Shown here: positions 53,991 through 62,941 of the stretch, piece after piece
How positions within the stretch are numbered: the first letter of the stretch is position 1
Layout of the letters: the number at the start of each line of letters is the position of its first letter
From: Pelomonas sp963422775
Lineage (GTDB): Bacteria; Pseudomonadota; Gammaproteobacteria; Burkholderiales; Burkholderiaceae_C
NCBI GenBank assembly: GCA_963422775.4
Contig: CAUJSJ030000096.1
Span: forward strand, 62,001 to 126,000
DNA length: 64,000 nt
Direction: 5' to 3'
The notes under the pieces: generated by a model
Databases searched by the model: none
What the model saw: only the letters and a program-made list of their open reading frames with translations
What the model was told of the DNA's origin: nothing
Translations under genes and position numbers: made by a program

Positions 53991-55172
53991 TCAGCGCCGC
54001 AGGATCCCCAGCCCCTTCAGGTAGTCCCCTTCCGGAAAACGCACCGTCTGCGGATGGTCCGCCGCCGCCGCCAGGCGCTCGACGATGTAGCCGTCCACGC
54101 CCGCGTCCAGGCCCGCGCCGGCGACGATCTTGTGGAAGAGGTCGGGCGAGATGCCGCCCGAGCAGGAGAAGGTGTAGAGCAGGCCGCCCTCGTTGAGCAG
54201 CATGAAGGCCAGGCGGTTGATGTCCTTGTAGGCGCGCGCGGCTCGTTCAGCGTGGGCCACCGTGGGCGCGAACTTCGGCGGGTCGAGGACGATGGCGTCG
54301 AAGCGGCGACCTTCGGCCAGGCAGCGGCGCAACGTGGCGTTGACGTCGGCGTCCCAGGCCTCGTGGCGGCTGGCATCGAAGCCGTTCAGTGCGACGTGGG
54401 CCTTGGCGCGTTCCAGCGCGGGGCCGGACGAGTCCACGCTGATGACCTGGCTCGCGCCACCTGCCAGCGCCGCGACCGAAAAGCCACCGGTGTAGCTGAA
54501 GCAGTTCAGCACGCTCTTCACGCCGTACTGCTTCACCGCGTCGGCAAAGCGGCGGCGGCTGTCGCGCTGGTCGAGGTAGTAGCCGGTCTTGTGGCCCTCG
54601 GCCACATCCAGCGTCAGCTGCCAGTCGTGCTCGCGGATGGTGACCGCCGTCTCGCCCTCGCCACACAGCCAACCGGTCTGGGCGGGCAGGCCCTCCCACT
54701 CGCGGGACTGGGCGTCGGAGCGTTCGTACAACCGCGTGAGGCCGGTGGCGGCCAGCAGGGCATCGGCTATGCCCGCCTTCCAGCGCTCGGGGCCGGCGCT
54801 GCCGAACTGGGCCACCAGCGTGTCGCCATAGCGGTCGACGATGAGCCCGGGCAGGCCGTCGGCCTCGCCGTGGATGAGCCGAAGCGCATCCGACGCGATG
54901 GCCAGCCGCGAACGCATCGCAATGGCCTGCTCGATGCGCCGCCTGAAGAAGGCCGCGTCGATGCGTTCGGCCTCGTCGAAGCTCCAGGCGCGCAGGCGGA
55001 TCTGCGAGGCCGGGCTGAAGGCCGCCCAGGCGAGGAACTGCCCGTCGGCCGACTCCACGCGCACCGTCTCGCCCGGGTCGCCGCCGCCGCGGGCGACGGA
55101 ACTCTCGAACACCCAGGGGTGGCGCTTGACGAGCGAGCGCTCCTTGCCGGGCCTCAGCGTAATTTTCTTCAT
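53991..55172 (-). CDS. rlmI: 23S rRNA (cytosine-C5) methyltransferase, RlmI-like
   Basis: 393 residues. An N-terminal PUA domain (about 1-80; LRPGKERSLVKRHPWVFESS) is followed by an RlmI middle domain and a Rossmann methyltransferase with VLNCFSYTGGFSVAAL (SAM loop), DSSGPALE and the DPPKFA catalytic motif. RlmI makes m5C1962 in E. coli 23S rRNA. Its start overlaps the stop of the beta-barrel-like gene by 4 bp, at the end of the dapF-xerC chain. Confidence 0.88.
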   Translation of the reverse strand: MKKITLRPGKERSLVKRHPWVFESSVARGGGDPGETVRVESADGQFLAWAAFSPASQIRLRAWSFDEAERIDAAFFRRRIEQAIAMRSRLAIASDALRLIHGEADGLPGLIVDRYGDTLVAQFGSAGPERWKAGIADALLAATGLTRLYERSDAQSREWEGLPAQTGWLCGEGETAVTIREHDWQLTLDVAEGHKTGYYLDQRDSRRRFADAVKQYGVKSVLNCFSYTGGFSVAALAGGASQVISVDSSGPALERAKAHVALNGFDASRHEAWDADVNATLRRCLAEGRRFDAIVLDPPKFAPTVAHAERAARAYKDINRLAFMLLNEGGLLYTFSCSGGISPDLFHKIVAGAGLDAGVDGYIVERLAAAADHPQTVRFPEGDYLKGLGILRR

Positions 55173-56689
55173 CGCTGCAAGGTCCCGAAGGCGTAGCTGA
55201 GGGACAGGTGGGTCAACGGCGATGACTGGCTGCTGCCGCGCAGCGTGCGGAACTCGCCCAGGCCGGCGCGCAGCCGCAGCCGCTCGCTGACGGGCCATTG
55301 CGCCCACAACTCGGCTTGAGTCACCGCGCCCCCACCGACCAGCACGCCACCGCCGCCGGCCGCGCCGACCAGCCACTCGGCGCCCAGGCGCAGGCCGCCC
55401 CACAGCGGGTCGCTCTGCAGGCCCAGGCCGAAGAGGCCGAAGGAATAGGCGCCCGCGCTGCCCGCCGCCGCGCTGCCGGCCAGGGCCGTGCCGTAGACGC
55501 GCGGCGTGAACTCGCGCGACATGCTGACGGCCAGATGCGAGACCGCCTCGCGCCGGCCGTCCTTGAAGCGCACGCGCGGCAGGTGCAGGACGCTGGCGCC
55601 GAGCTGCTGGACGCGCACGATGCCGCCGCCGTCTTCGCCAAACGCGACCGGCACGCGGTCCAGCGGCATGGCCAGCACGGCGCGCACGAACGGCGCGCTG
55701 TAGGCCCCGTTGGGCGCGTAGCTGAAGCCGGCATCCAGGCGCACGCTGGGGCCCCAGGGCGTGATCCAGCGCAGCGTCGGCCCGCCGCGCAACAGCAGGC
55801 CGCTGCCGGTGTCCAGGTTGCCGCCGCCGCCCAGGCCCATGCCGAGCTGGCCGCCGATGCGCAGCCGCGGGCTGCCGAAGAGGGCCCAGTCCTGGCCGAT
55901 CTGGCCCAGCACTTCCATGTAGCCGTCGGCGCCGCCCTGGGCCGCACCCGCAGCCTCGATGCCCCACCAGCTGCCGTCGACGATGTATTGCCGCAGCTCC
56001 GCACCGGCCTTGCCGATGCGGCGGTTCAGCGGGTTGCCGCTGCGGTCGCGGCTGGAAGCGCGGGGCTTCTCGAAACCGCCGGTCAGCGCGATCTCGTCGA
56101 AGCCCAGGCCCGTGCGCTGCGTGGCACGCCCCGGGCGGCCGGCATCCTCCGGTGAAAAACTCGGGAAGCCCATGGCGCGGCCGACGCTGAAGCTCAGGCC
56201 CACGCCGCTCTTCACATTGCCGCTCGGGAATCGGATCTGCGAGATGCCGACGCCCGTGTACCAGGCCCCGATCTCGGTGCGCAGCGACAGCTCGGGCCGC
56301 AGCATCAGGCCGCCGCCGAAGCGCAGCTGCTGGCTGGACACGCCACCGCCCGCGCCCACGTAAAGACTCGCGGCCAGGTGCGTGTCGCTGGACAGCCGCC
56401 AGCGGCGCTGGCCCGTGAAGCCGACAGTGAAGATGCCGCCGTAATTGCCCTTGGCCGCGCCGTAGACGCCAGGGCCGAAGCCCCAGTCGTCGTCCAGCGC
56501 CATCATGTAGCTGATCGACGCGAAGGCCGTGCGGCCGCCGTCGGGCATCTTCATCTTCGTCCAGTTGCCCTCGACGGCGGCCGGGCGCACGGTCTGGACG
56601 CGCGCCGCGTTCGCAAACGGCGCGTCATCGGGCGTGGCCCAGGTCGTCGTCGGCAACAAGGCCACCAGCGCGGCGAGGCGAAATCTCAT
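55169..56689 (-). CDS. Outer-membrane beta-barrel-like protein, unrecognised
   Basis: 506 residues, not assigned to a known family. A signal peptide (about 1-18, ending TWA) is followed by many alternating strands rich in Gly, aromatic and small residues (GYMEVLGQIGQDWALFG, LSLSYAFGTLQR at the end), which suggests an outer-membrane barrel, although the last residue is Arg rather than an aromatic. It overlaps xerC and the RlmI gene by 4 bp each. Nothing in the sequence points to a substrate. Confidence 0.6.
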   Translation of the reverse strand: MRFRLAALVALLPTTTWATPDDAPFANAARVQTVRPAAVEGNWTKMKMPDGGRTAFASISYMMALDDDWGFGPGVYGAAKGNYGGIFTVGFTGQRRWRLSSDTHLAASLYVGAGGGVSSQQLRFGGGLMLRPELSLRTEIGAWYTGVGISQIRFPSGNVKSGVGLSFSVGRAMGFPSFSPEDAGRPGRATQRTGLGFDEIALTGGFEKPRASSRDRSGNPLNRRIGKAGAELRQYIVDGSWWGIEAAGAAQGGADGYMEVLGQIGQDWALFGSPRLRIGGQLGMGLGGGGNLDTGSGLLLRGGPTLRWITPWGPSVRLDAGFSYAPNGAYSAPFVRAVLAMPLDRVPVAFGEDGGGIVRVQQLGASVLHLPRVRFKDGRREAVSHLAVSMSREFTPRVYGTALAGSAAAGSAGAYSFGLFGLGLQSDPLWGGLRLGAEWLVGAAGGGGVLVGGGAVTQAELWAQWPVSERLRLRAGLGEFRTLRGSSQSSPLTHLSLSYAFGTLQR

Positions 56690-57609
56690 TTCTTGGCTCG
56701 CGGATGTGCCGCGTCGTAGATGCGCGCCAGGTGCTGGTGGTCCAGCTGGGTGTAGACCTGGGTCGTCGTGATGTGGGCATGGCCCAGCAGCTCCTGCACC
56801 GCGCGCAGGTCGCCGCTGGACTGCAGCAGGTGCGAGGCGAAGCTGTGGCGCAGCATGTGCGGGTGGACATGGGCCGGTGATCCGGCCGCGACGGCGCGGG
56901 CGCTGAGCATCGCGCGCAGCGTGGAGCCGGCCAGGCGATGGCCGCGCGCGCCGACGAAGAGCGCCGCCTCGCCGGCCGCCGCCCGCTGCGGCCGCACGGC
57001 CAGCCAGGCCTGCAACGCCTCGGCCGCGGCGCGACCCAGCGGCGTGCTGCGGCGCTTGCCGCCCTTGCCCAGCACATGCACCTCGGCGGATTGCAGGTCG
57101 ACCCAGCCGGCCGCGCGGCCGCTGGCCTGCGCGTCCAGCCCGATCAACTCGGCCGCGCGCAGGCCGGCGCCGTAGAGCAGCTCGACCATCGCGCGATCAC
57201 GCGCCTCCAGCACCGGGTCGGCCGCGGTCTCGGGCGCGTAGGTGGCGAACTGCGCCGCGTCGTCCACGCCCAGCGCCTTGGGCAGCGGCTTGGGCGCCTT
57301 GGGCGCGCGCAGGCCGTCGAACGGGTTCAGCGTGACGCGACCCTGCAGGCCCAGCCAGCGGTAGGCGCTGCGCCAGACCGACAGCAGCAGCGCGATCGAC
57401 TTCGGGCCCAGGCCTTCACGATGCAACAGCGCCGCGAGCCGGCGCGCCTGCGCGATGCCCAGGGAGCGCGCCTCAATGGCGCCGTCGGCCAGCATGGCCT
57501 GCAGCCGCGCGAGGCCATCGGTGTAGATGCGCAGCGTGCGCGGACTCAGGCGTTGCTGCACGCGGGCGTGCTGCAAGAACTCCTCGAAATCCGCGCTCAG
57601 CGCCGTCAT
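56686..57609 (-). CDS. xerC: Tyrosine recombinase XerC
   Basis: 307 residues. An N-terminal SAM-like core-binding domain (about 1-95) precedes the catalytic domain with the Arg in YGAGLRAAELIGL, HMLRHSFASHLL (His/Arg pair) and LLGHAHITTTQVYTQLD with the Tyr nucleophile. With XerD it resolves chromosome dimers at dif. The dapF-DUF484-xerC order identifies it as the cellular XerC and not a phage or integron integrase. Confidence 0.93.
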   Translation of the reverse strand: MTALSADFEEFLQHARVQQRLSPRTLRIYTDGLARLQAMLADGAIEARSLGIAQARRLAALLHREGLGPKSIALLLSVWRSAYRWLGLQGRVTLNPFDGLRAPKAPKPLPKALGVDDAAQFATYAPETAADPVLEARDRAMVELLYGAGLRAAELIGLDAQASGRAAGWVDLQSAEVHVLGKGGKRRSTPLGRAAAEALQAWLAVRPQRAAAGEAALFVGARGHRLAGSTLRAMLSARAVAAGSPAHVHPHMLRHSFASHLLQSSGDLRAVQELLGHAHITTTQVYTQLDHQHLARIYDAAHPRAKK

Positions 57610-58319
57610 GCGGCCAGCAGCCCCGCCAGCCCCGCGCTGGCGATCTCGCCGACGCGGGTCAGGAAGTCCGTGCCCATCTCGGCCGTGTAGCGCGTCGGGT
57701 CGGGCGAGCCCAGCACGAGCAGGCCGAAGGGCTTGCCGTCGTTGGCGTTGGGCTGGCCCAGCGGGATCAGCGCCAGCGATGTCGCCGTGCCGCCGCTCTC
57801 GGACAAGCCCAGCCAGCGCGCGGCCTCGAAGCCCGAGTTCACGCCGCAGTAGGGCTGGCTCAGGCTGGAAGCAAAGCTCTTCACGTCGGCGCTCACCGAG
57901 GCAGAGAACTCCGAGGCCTCATGCTCGGCGGCCACGCCCCACAGGCGCAGGCCGGCCTGCGGAATCATGAACTGGTGGCGCAACTCGGCCAGCAGCACGT
58001 GCGGCAGCTCGGCAGGCGTACCGGCAGCGCGCATGACGGCCAGCGTCCAGCGGTGCAGGCGATCGGCGATGGCCACGTTGTCCTGGCCGTTGCGGATCAT
58101 CTCGATCAGGCGCTGCTCCAGCCCTTTGATCTTGTCGCGCAGCATCTCGGCCTGGCGCTCCTGCAGCGACACGGCACGGGCGCCATGCGGGTGCTGGAGC
58201 TGCACGCTGGCGAGAAGCGCCGCGTGGCGCTCGAAGAAACCGGGGGTGGACGCCAGGTAATTGGCGATGTCGGTTTCGGTGATGCCTTGCACCGCGTCAG
58301 CGGCCGGGTTGGAACTCAC
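57606..58319 (-). CDS. DUF484 family protein
   Basis: 237 residues. An N-terminal stretch (ITETDIANYLASTPGFFERHAALL) is the DUF484 beginning. A coiled-coil-like segment (about 50-75, RQAEMLRDKIKGLEQRLIEMI) leads to a GAF-like domain. Function is not established; it is nearly always between dapF and xerC in Proteobacteria, as here, with 4-bp overlaps on both sides. Confidence 0.9.
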   Translation of the reverse strand: MSSNPAADAVQGITETDIANYLASTPGFFERHAALLASVQLQHPHGARAVSLQERQAEMLRDKIKGLEQRLIEMIRNGQDNVAIADRLHRWTLAVMRAAGTPAELPHVLLAELRHQFMIPQAGLRLWGVAAEHEASEFSASVSADVKSFASSLSQPYCGVNSGFEAARWLGLSESGGTATSLALIPLGQPNANDGKPFGLLVLGSPDPTRYTAEMGTDFLTRVGEIASAGLAGLLAA

Positions 58320-59155
58320 AGCGTGATCTCTCCATCAAAAACTTTCACAGCGGGGCCGGTCATCATGACCGGACTCTGGCCGCCCGCCCATTCGATACGC
58401 AGCAGACCGCCACGCGTCTGCACTTCCACGGCTGCGTCCAGCCAGCCGGCACGGATGCCGGCGACGACGGCCGCGCAGGCGCCCGTCCCGCAGGCCAGCG
58501 TCTCGCCGGCGTCGCGCTCGTAGACGCGCAGCGCGATGCGGTTGCGGCTGAGCACCTGCAGGAAGCCGGCGTTGACACGCTTGGGGAAACGCGCGTGGTG
58601 CTCGATCAGCGGGCCGAGCGTCTGCACCGGCGCCGTCTCGACATCGTCGACACGCTGCACCGCATGCGGGTTGCCCATGGACAGCACCGCCAGCGCCACG
58701 CCTTCGACCGGCCACAGCTCGAAGCCGTTTTCCAGTCGCGGCTTCAAACCGCTCGCGTCGAAGGGCAGGGCCGCGTGGTCGAACACCGGCGCGCCCATGT
58801 CCACCGTCACGCGGCCATCGTCCTGCAGCACGAGCCGCAGGCGGCGGTTCATCGTGTCGACCTGGATGTCGCGCTTGGCCGTCAGCCCGGCATCGACGAC
58901 GTAGCGCACGAAGCAGCGCGAGCCATTGCCGCAGTGCTCCACCTCGTCGCCGGTGTTGTTGAAGATGCGGTAGCGGAAGTCCGCGCCGGCGTCCTGGCCG
59001 GGCTCGATGACCAGGATCTGATCGCAGCCGACGCCGAAGCGCCGGTCGCCCAGCAGGCGCATCTGCGCCGCCGTCAACGCAAACGGTTCGCGGGTGGCAT
59101 CGATGACGACAAAGTCATTGCCCGCGCCGTGCATCTTGGTGAAGCGCAATTTCAT
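58316..59155 (-). CDS. dapF: Diaminopimelate epimerase
   Basis: 279 residues. Converts LL- to meso-diaminopimelate for lysine and peptidoglycan. The two catalytic Cys are Cys75 (HCGNGSRC) and Cys222 (ACGTGACA), each in the conserved Gly-rich loop of the mirrored domains. The start MKLRFTKMHGAGNDF is canonical. It overlaps DUF484 by 4 bp and starts 9 bp after the CcdA-thioredoxin gene. Confidence 0.97.
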   Translation of the reverse strand: MKLRFTKMHGAGNDFVVIDATREPFALTAAQMRLLGDRRFGVGCDQILVIEPGQDAGADFRYRIFNNTGDEVEHCGNGSRCFVRYVVDAGLTAKRDIQVDTMNRRLRLVLQDDGRVTVDMGAPVFDHAALPFDASGLKPRLENGFELWPVEGVALAVLSMGNPHAVQRVDDVETAPVQTLGPLIEHHARFPKRVNAGFLQVLSRNRIALRVYERDAGETLACGTGACAAVVAGIRAGWLDAAVEVQTRGGLLRIEWAGGQSPVMMTGPAVKVFDGEITL

Positions 59156-59164
59156 AGCGAAGGA

Positions 59165-60301
59165 TTATCGCAAGGCGCTTTCTATGGCCGCCGCAAGTGC
59201 CGCCTCGCCCCCTTCGCCCTCGTGGCGGTAGACGATGCGGCCGTCCTTGTCGATGAGCCAGGCGGCCGGCCAGTAGCGGTTGCCGAAGGCCTGCCAGACC
59301 CGGTAGCCGTTGTCCTGCACGACCGGGTACTGCAGGCCCAGGCGCCGCACCGCCGCCTGCACGCCGTCCAGCGGCCGCTCATGCGCGAACTCCGGCGTGT
59401 GCACGCCGATGACGACCAGGCCGCGCGCCGCGTAGCGCTGGTGCAGGCGTTCGACGACGGGCACGCTGCGCAGGCAGTTCACGCAGTCCCAGGTCCAGAA
59501 GTCGATCAGCACCGCCTGGCCTCGCAGCGCCTGCAGCTGCAGCGGCGGGCTGTTGATCCAGGCGCCCGTGCCCGTCAGCTCGGGCGCGGGCCTGCCAAGG
59601 ACCTGGCCCGGCGCGGACTCGGCCGGCCCCGTCAACGCCGCCACCCAGGCCGAGCTGACGTTGGCCAGGCTGGCCCCTGCCATCAGCATGACCAGCAGGC
59701 CCAACCCCCTGCGCACGCGGCCCGACCAGGCGCGCAGGCTCTGGGCGATGCGCTGGCCGCCGTAAGCCACGGCCAGCATCGGCCCGCCGGAGCCGGCGGC
59801 ATAGGCGACCAGCAGGGCCGCCGCCTGCTGCGTGTCCGATGCGCCGGCGACCAGGGCCAGGATGCTGGCCAGGGCCGGGCCCGCGCAGGGCGTCCACAGC
59901 GCGCCCAGGCTGGCGCCCAATGCCAGTGGTGCCAGCGCGCCCAGGCGCCCGCCGCCCTGGCCGAAGCGCTGCGCCCAGTCGGCCACGCGCCCGAGCGGTC
60001 GCGCCAGGCGCTCCCAGCCCGCCGGCCAGACGAGCAGCACGCCGAAGGCCAGCAGCAGCACGGCAGCGATGTCGCGCAGCGCGCCGGCCGACAGGCCCAA
60101 CACGCTGGCCGACGCGCCAAAAGCCAGGGCCAGCACGCTGAACGACGCGACGAAGCCGACCACGATCAGCACCGGCCGCCACGCGTCCTTGCGCCCCAGG
60201 CTGCTGCCCAGCAAGGCCGGCAGCAGCGGCAGCACGCAGGGGCTGGCAACCGTGGCCAGCCCGGCGCCGAAGGCAGCCGTCAGCGGCAGCAGCGCTGTCA
60301 T
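59165..60301 (-). CDS. CcdA-type electron transporter fused to a thioredoxin-like domain
   Basis: 378 residues. The first 225 form the DsbD-beta/CcdA membrane domain with its two redox Cys (ASPCVLPLLP and WTPCAGPAL). The rest is a TlpA/thioredoxin-like domain with WTWDCVNCLRS as a CxxC site and GVHTPEFAHER (AhpC/TSA-like). It should carry reducing power across the inner membrane to a periplasmic thioredoxin fold in one chain, for cytochrome c assembly or peroxide defence. It overlaps the DUF2147 gene by 4 bp. Confidence 0.88.
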   Translation of the reverse strand: MTALLPLTAAFGAGLATVASPCVLPLLPALLGSSLGRKDAWRPVLIVVGFVASFSVLALAFGASASVLGLSAGALRDIAAVLLLAFGVLLVWPAGWERLARPLGRVADWAQRFGQGGGRLGALAPLALGASLGALWTPCAGPALASILALVAGASDTQQAAALLVAYAAGSGGPMLAVAYGGQRIAQSLRAWSGRVRRGLGLLVMLMAGASLANVSSAWVAALTGPAESAPGQVLGRPAPELTGTGAWINSPPLQLQALRGQAVLIDFWTWDCVNCLRSVPVVERLHQRYAARGLVVIGVHTPEFAHERPLDGVQAAVRRLGLQYPVVQDNGYRVWQAFGNRYWPAAWLIDKDGRIVYRHEGEGGEAALAAAIESALR

Positions 60302-60744
60302 GGCTTCACCTCCGGCACACGCTGCCAGGCCTGCGTCTTGCCGAACAGCGGCAGGCCGACGTAGGCGCGCAGCTGCAGCTCGCCGCCGGCGCCGACGGAC
60401 AGCAGCGCGTCATAGGTCTTGCCGTTCTCGCGGTTGAAGATGCGGCCACGCCATTGCGTGACGAGGCTGCGGCCGTCGGGCGTGGTCTCGCGTTCGGAGG
60501 GCAGGAAGTCGCTGAGGATGTCCATGCCCTCCTGCGCGGGCTGGGCGCCGTCGGCCATGGCCTCGCCGGGACGGCTCATGGACTGGTTGGCGATGACGCG
60601 TGCGACCTTGCCGCACAGCGCTGCGCCGCAGGGTGCGATGCGCACCTCGAGATTGCCGTTGGCCGTCAGCCACAGGCCGCGTGGGTCGGCATCGGCGCGG
60701 GCTGCACCGGTGGCGAGCAGGAGGATCAGAAGAGCAGTTCGCAT
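60298..60744 (-). CDS. DUF2147 exported protein
   Basis: 148 residues from ATG 60744, with GAGG 6 bp upstream and a signal peptide (MRTALLILLLATGAARA). The core has GLWLTANGNLEVRI and a Cys pair (APCGAALCGK) found in DUF2147 proteins, a beta-barrel of lipocalin-like type with no known activity. An adjacent CcdA-thioredoxin gene could keep the Cys pair reduced; that is inference. Confidence 0.85.
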   Translation of the reverse strand: MRTALLILLLATGAARADADPRGLWLTANGNLEVRIAPCGAALCGKVARVIANQSMSRPGEAMADGAQPAQEGMDILSDFLPSERETTPDGRSLVTQWRGRIFNRENGKTYDALLSVGAGGELQLRAYVGLPLFGKTQAWQRVPEVKP

Positions 60745-60890
60745 GAGGCACCTCGTTGGCCTGGAAGGAGGTCGCATTGCAGACGGCGGGGGTATCCGCG
60801 CGATGTCGATGTGTCAGCCGCGGACACACGCAGCCCGCGCAGACAAAGAGCGATACAAAACTGTGGGCCTGCTCCGCTATCGTGGCTGCC

Positions 60891-61628
60891 ATGGACCCGC
60901 GCCCCGACCACCTGCTGCTTGTCGACGACGACCGCCAGCTGCTCGCGCTGCTGGCCGACTACCTGCGGGCCGCCGGCTACCGCATCAGCACGGCGACGCA
61001 GGGCCGCGAGATGCGCGCCGTGCTGGCGGCCGAGCAGATCGACCTCGTCGTGCTGGACCTGATGCTGCCCGGCGCGGACGGCCTGGCCCTGTGCCGCGAC
61101 CTGCGCAGCCGCGAGGTCGAGCCCCTGCCGGTGCTGATGCTGACGGCGCGCGGCGACGAGGCGGACCGCGTGCTGGGCCTGGAGATGGGCGCCGACGACT
61201 ACCTCGCCAAGCCGTTTGCCACGCGCGAGCTGCTGGCCCGCATCCGCGCCGTGCTGCGCCGCACCCGCCAGCTGCCGCCGCGGCTGGCCCCGCAGCGCCA
61301 GGCCAGGCGGCTGGCCTTCGACGACTGGGTGCTGGACACGACGGCCCGCCATCTGCTGGATGCCGCCGGTACCCTCGTGCCGCTGACCGGCGGTGAATAC
61401 CGGCTGCTGCGCACGCTGCTGGACCACCCGCAGCGCGTGCTCAGCCGCGACCAGCTGCTCAACCTGACGCAAGGCCGCGACGCCGACCCCTTCGACCGCT
61501 CCATCGACCTCCTCGTCAGCCGCCTGCGCCGCCGCCTGCGCGACGACGCGAAGGAAGCGCGGCTGCTGAAGACGGTGCGCAACGAGGGCTATGTGTTCTG
61601 CGCGGCCGTCGAGGCACTCGACACATGA
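60891..61628 (+). CDS. OmpR family response regulator
   Basis: 245 residues from ATG 60891. Receiver domain with acidic pair (VDDDRQ), phosphoacceptor Asp56 (VVLDLMLPG) and Lys in LAKPFATREL. The C-terminal winged helix contains LTGGEYRLLRTLLDHP and RSIDLLVSRLRRRLRDD. It overlaps the kinase gene by 4 bp (ATGA at 61625-61628), so they are a matched pair. The signal is unknown. Confidence 0.93.
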   Translation: MDPRPDHLLLVDDDRQLLALLADYLRAAGYRISTATQGREMRAVLAAEQIDLVVLDLMLPGADGLALCRDLRSREVEPLPVLMLTARGDEADRVLGLEMGADDYLAKPFATRELLARIRAVLRRTRQLPPRLAPQRQARRLAFDDWVLDTTARHLLDAAGTLVPLTGGEYRLLRTLLDHPQRVLSRDQLLNLTQGRDADPFDRSIDLLVSRLRRRLRDDAKEARLLKTVRNEGYVFCAAVEALDT

Positions 61629-62941
61629 GCCTGGCGGGGCGCATCGCCGGCCTGCTCATCGTCGGCCTGCTGCTGGCCTATGGACTGGCCAGCCTGGCCT
61701 GGCTGGCCGAGCGCGGCGAGGCCATGGGCCGCCTGCTCAATGCCTACCTGGGCCGCGACGTGGCCACGGCCGTCGCCGTGCTGGACCGCCTGCCCGCAGC
61801 AGAGCGCGCGGCCTGGCTGCCCCGGCTGGCGCGGCCCAACTACCGCTATGAACTGGGCGCGCCGGCCGACGCGCTCGCGCCCGACGAGCTGGCAGGGTCA
61901 CTCGCGCAGACGCTGGCCGCGGAGCTGGGCGCCGCCCGCGTCGGCCCGACCGGCGCGCGGCCCGATGGCGAGCTGGTGTTTGCGCTGGCGCTGGCCGACG
62001 GCAACACGCTGACGCTGCGCGCCCAGCCACCACGGCTGACGCTGTCCGGCACGACGCTGGCCGTGCTGGCAGCGCAGATCGCCGTGCTGGCGCTGTGCGG
62101 CGCGGCCGCGGTGCGCCTGGCCACCAGGCCGCTGCGCCGCCTGGCCGACGCGGCCGAGCGCCTGGGCGCCGACCCGGGCACCACGCCGCTGCCAGAGGGC
62201 GGCCCGCGCGAGGTGGCGGCAGCCGCGCGGGCCTTCAACGCGATGCAGGCCCGCATCGCCGAGCACCTGCGGGAGCGCGCCCACATCCTCGCCGCCGTCA
62301 CGCACGACCTGCAGACGCCGCTGACGCGCATGCGCCTGCGCAGCGAACTGCTGCCCGGCAGCGATGCGCGGAGCAAGCTGATGGCCGACATCGACGAGAT
62401 GCAGGGCCTCGTCGCCGAGGGCCTGCACTATGCGGCCAGCGCGCACGCCGCCGAGGAGGCGGCTCAGCCGGTCGACGTCATCGCGCTGCTGGACGGCGTG
62501 GTCTGCGACGGCCAGGACGCCGGGCAGCAGATCGCCTTGCAGGCGCCCTCCTCGCTGCCTCCAGTCAAGACGAGACCGCGCGCGCTGCGGCGCATCGTCG
62601 GCAATCTGCTCGACAACGCGGTCAAGTTCGCCGGCGCCGCCGAGGTCGTCGTCACCAGCACGAGTGGCGAGTTGCGCATCGCCGTGCTCGACCGTGGGCC
62701 GGGCATCCCGGCTGAACAGCTGCAAGCCGCGTTGCAGCCCTTCATGCGGCTGGAGTCATCGCGCAACCGCGCCAGCGGCGGCACGGGCCTGGGCCTGGCG
62801 ATTGCGCAGCGGCTGGCGCAGGCGCTGGGTGCAACGCTGGAATTGCTGCCGCGCGCGGGCGGCGGGCTGGAGGCCCGCCTGAGCCTGCCGTTTCAGCCCG
62901 GCGGTGCCGCCCCGATGTCCAGGCCGCGTGGCTCCTTGTAG
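61625..62941 (+). CDS. Sensor histidine kinase
   Basis: 438 residues. Two transmembrane helices (about 5-27 and 142-166) flank a short periplasmic sensor of about 115 residues. HAMP follows (about 165-220), then the phosphoacceptor His227 in VTHDLQTPLTRMRLR. The ATPase domain has GNLLDNAVKF (Asn331), DRGPGIP and GGTGLGLAIA. It is coupled to the response regulator. Its last 49 bp overlap the end of the convergent acyltransferase gene. Confidence 0.93.
   Translation: MSLAGRIAGLLIVGLLLAYGLASLAWLAERGEAMGRLLNAYLGRDVATAVAVLDRLPAAERAAWLPRLARPNYRYELGAPADALAPDELAGSLAQTLAAELGAARVGPTGARPDGELVFALALADGNTLTLRAQPPRLTLSGTTLAVLAAQIAVLALCGAAAVRLATRPLRRLADAAERLGADPGTTPLPEGGPREVAAAARAFNAMQARIAEHLRERAHILAAVTHDLQTPLTRMRLRSELLPGSDARSKLMADIDEMQGLVAEGLHYAASAHAAEEAAQPVDVIALLDGVVCDGQDAGQQIALQAPSSLPPVKTRPRALRRIVGNLLDNAVKFAGAAEVVVTSTSGELRIAVLDRGPGIPAEQLQAALQPFMRLESSRNRASGGTGLGLAIAQRLAQALGATLELLPRAGGGLEARLSLPFQPGGAAPMSRPRGSL

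Noticed and set aside
56686..57609. Tyrosine recombinase as sign of a prophage or integron integrase
   Set aside because: It has XerC length and sits in the conserved dapF-DUF484-xerC order. It is the cellular recombinase and does not explain the cassette at 35 kb.
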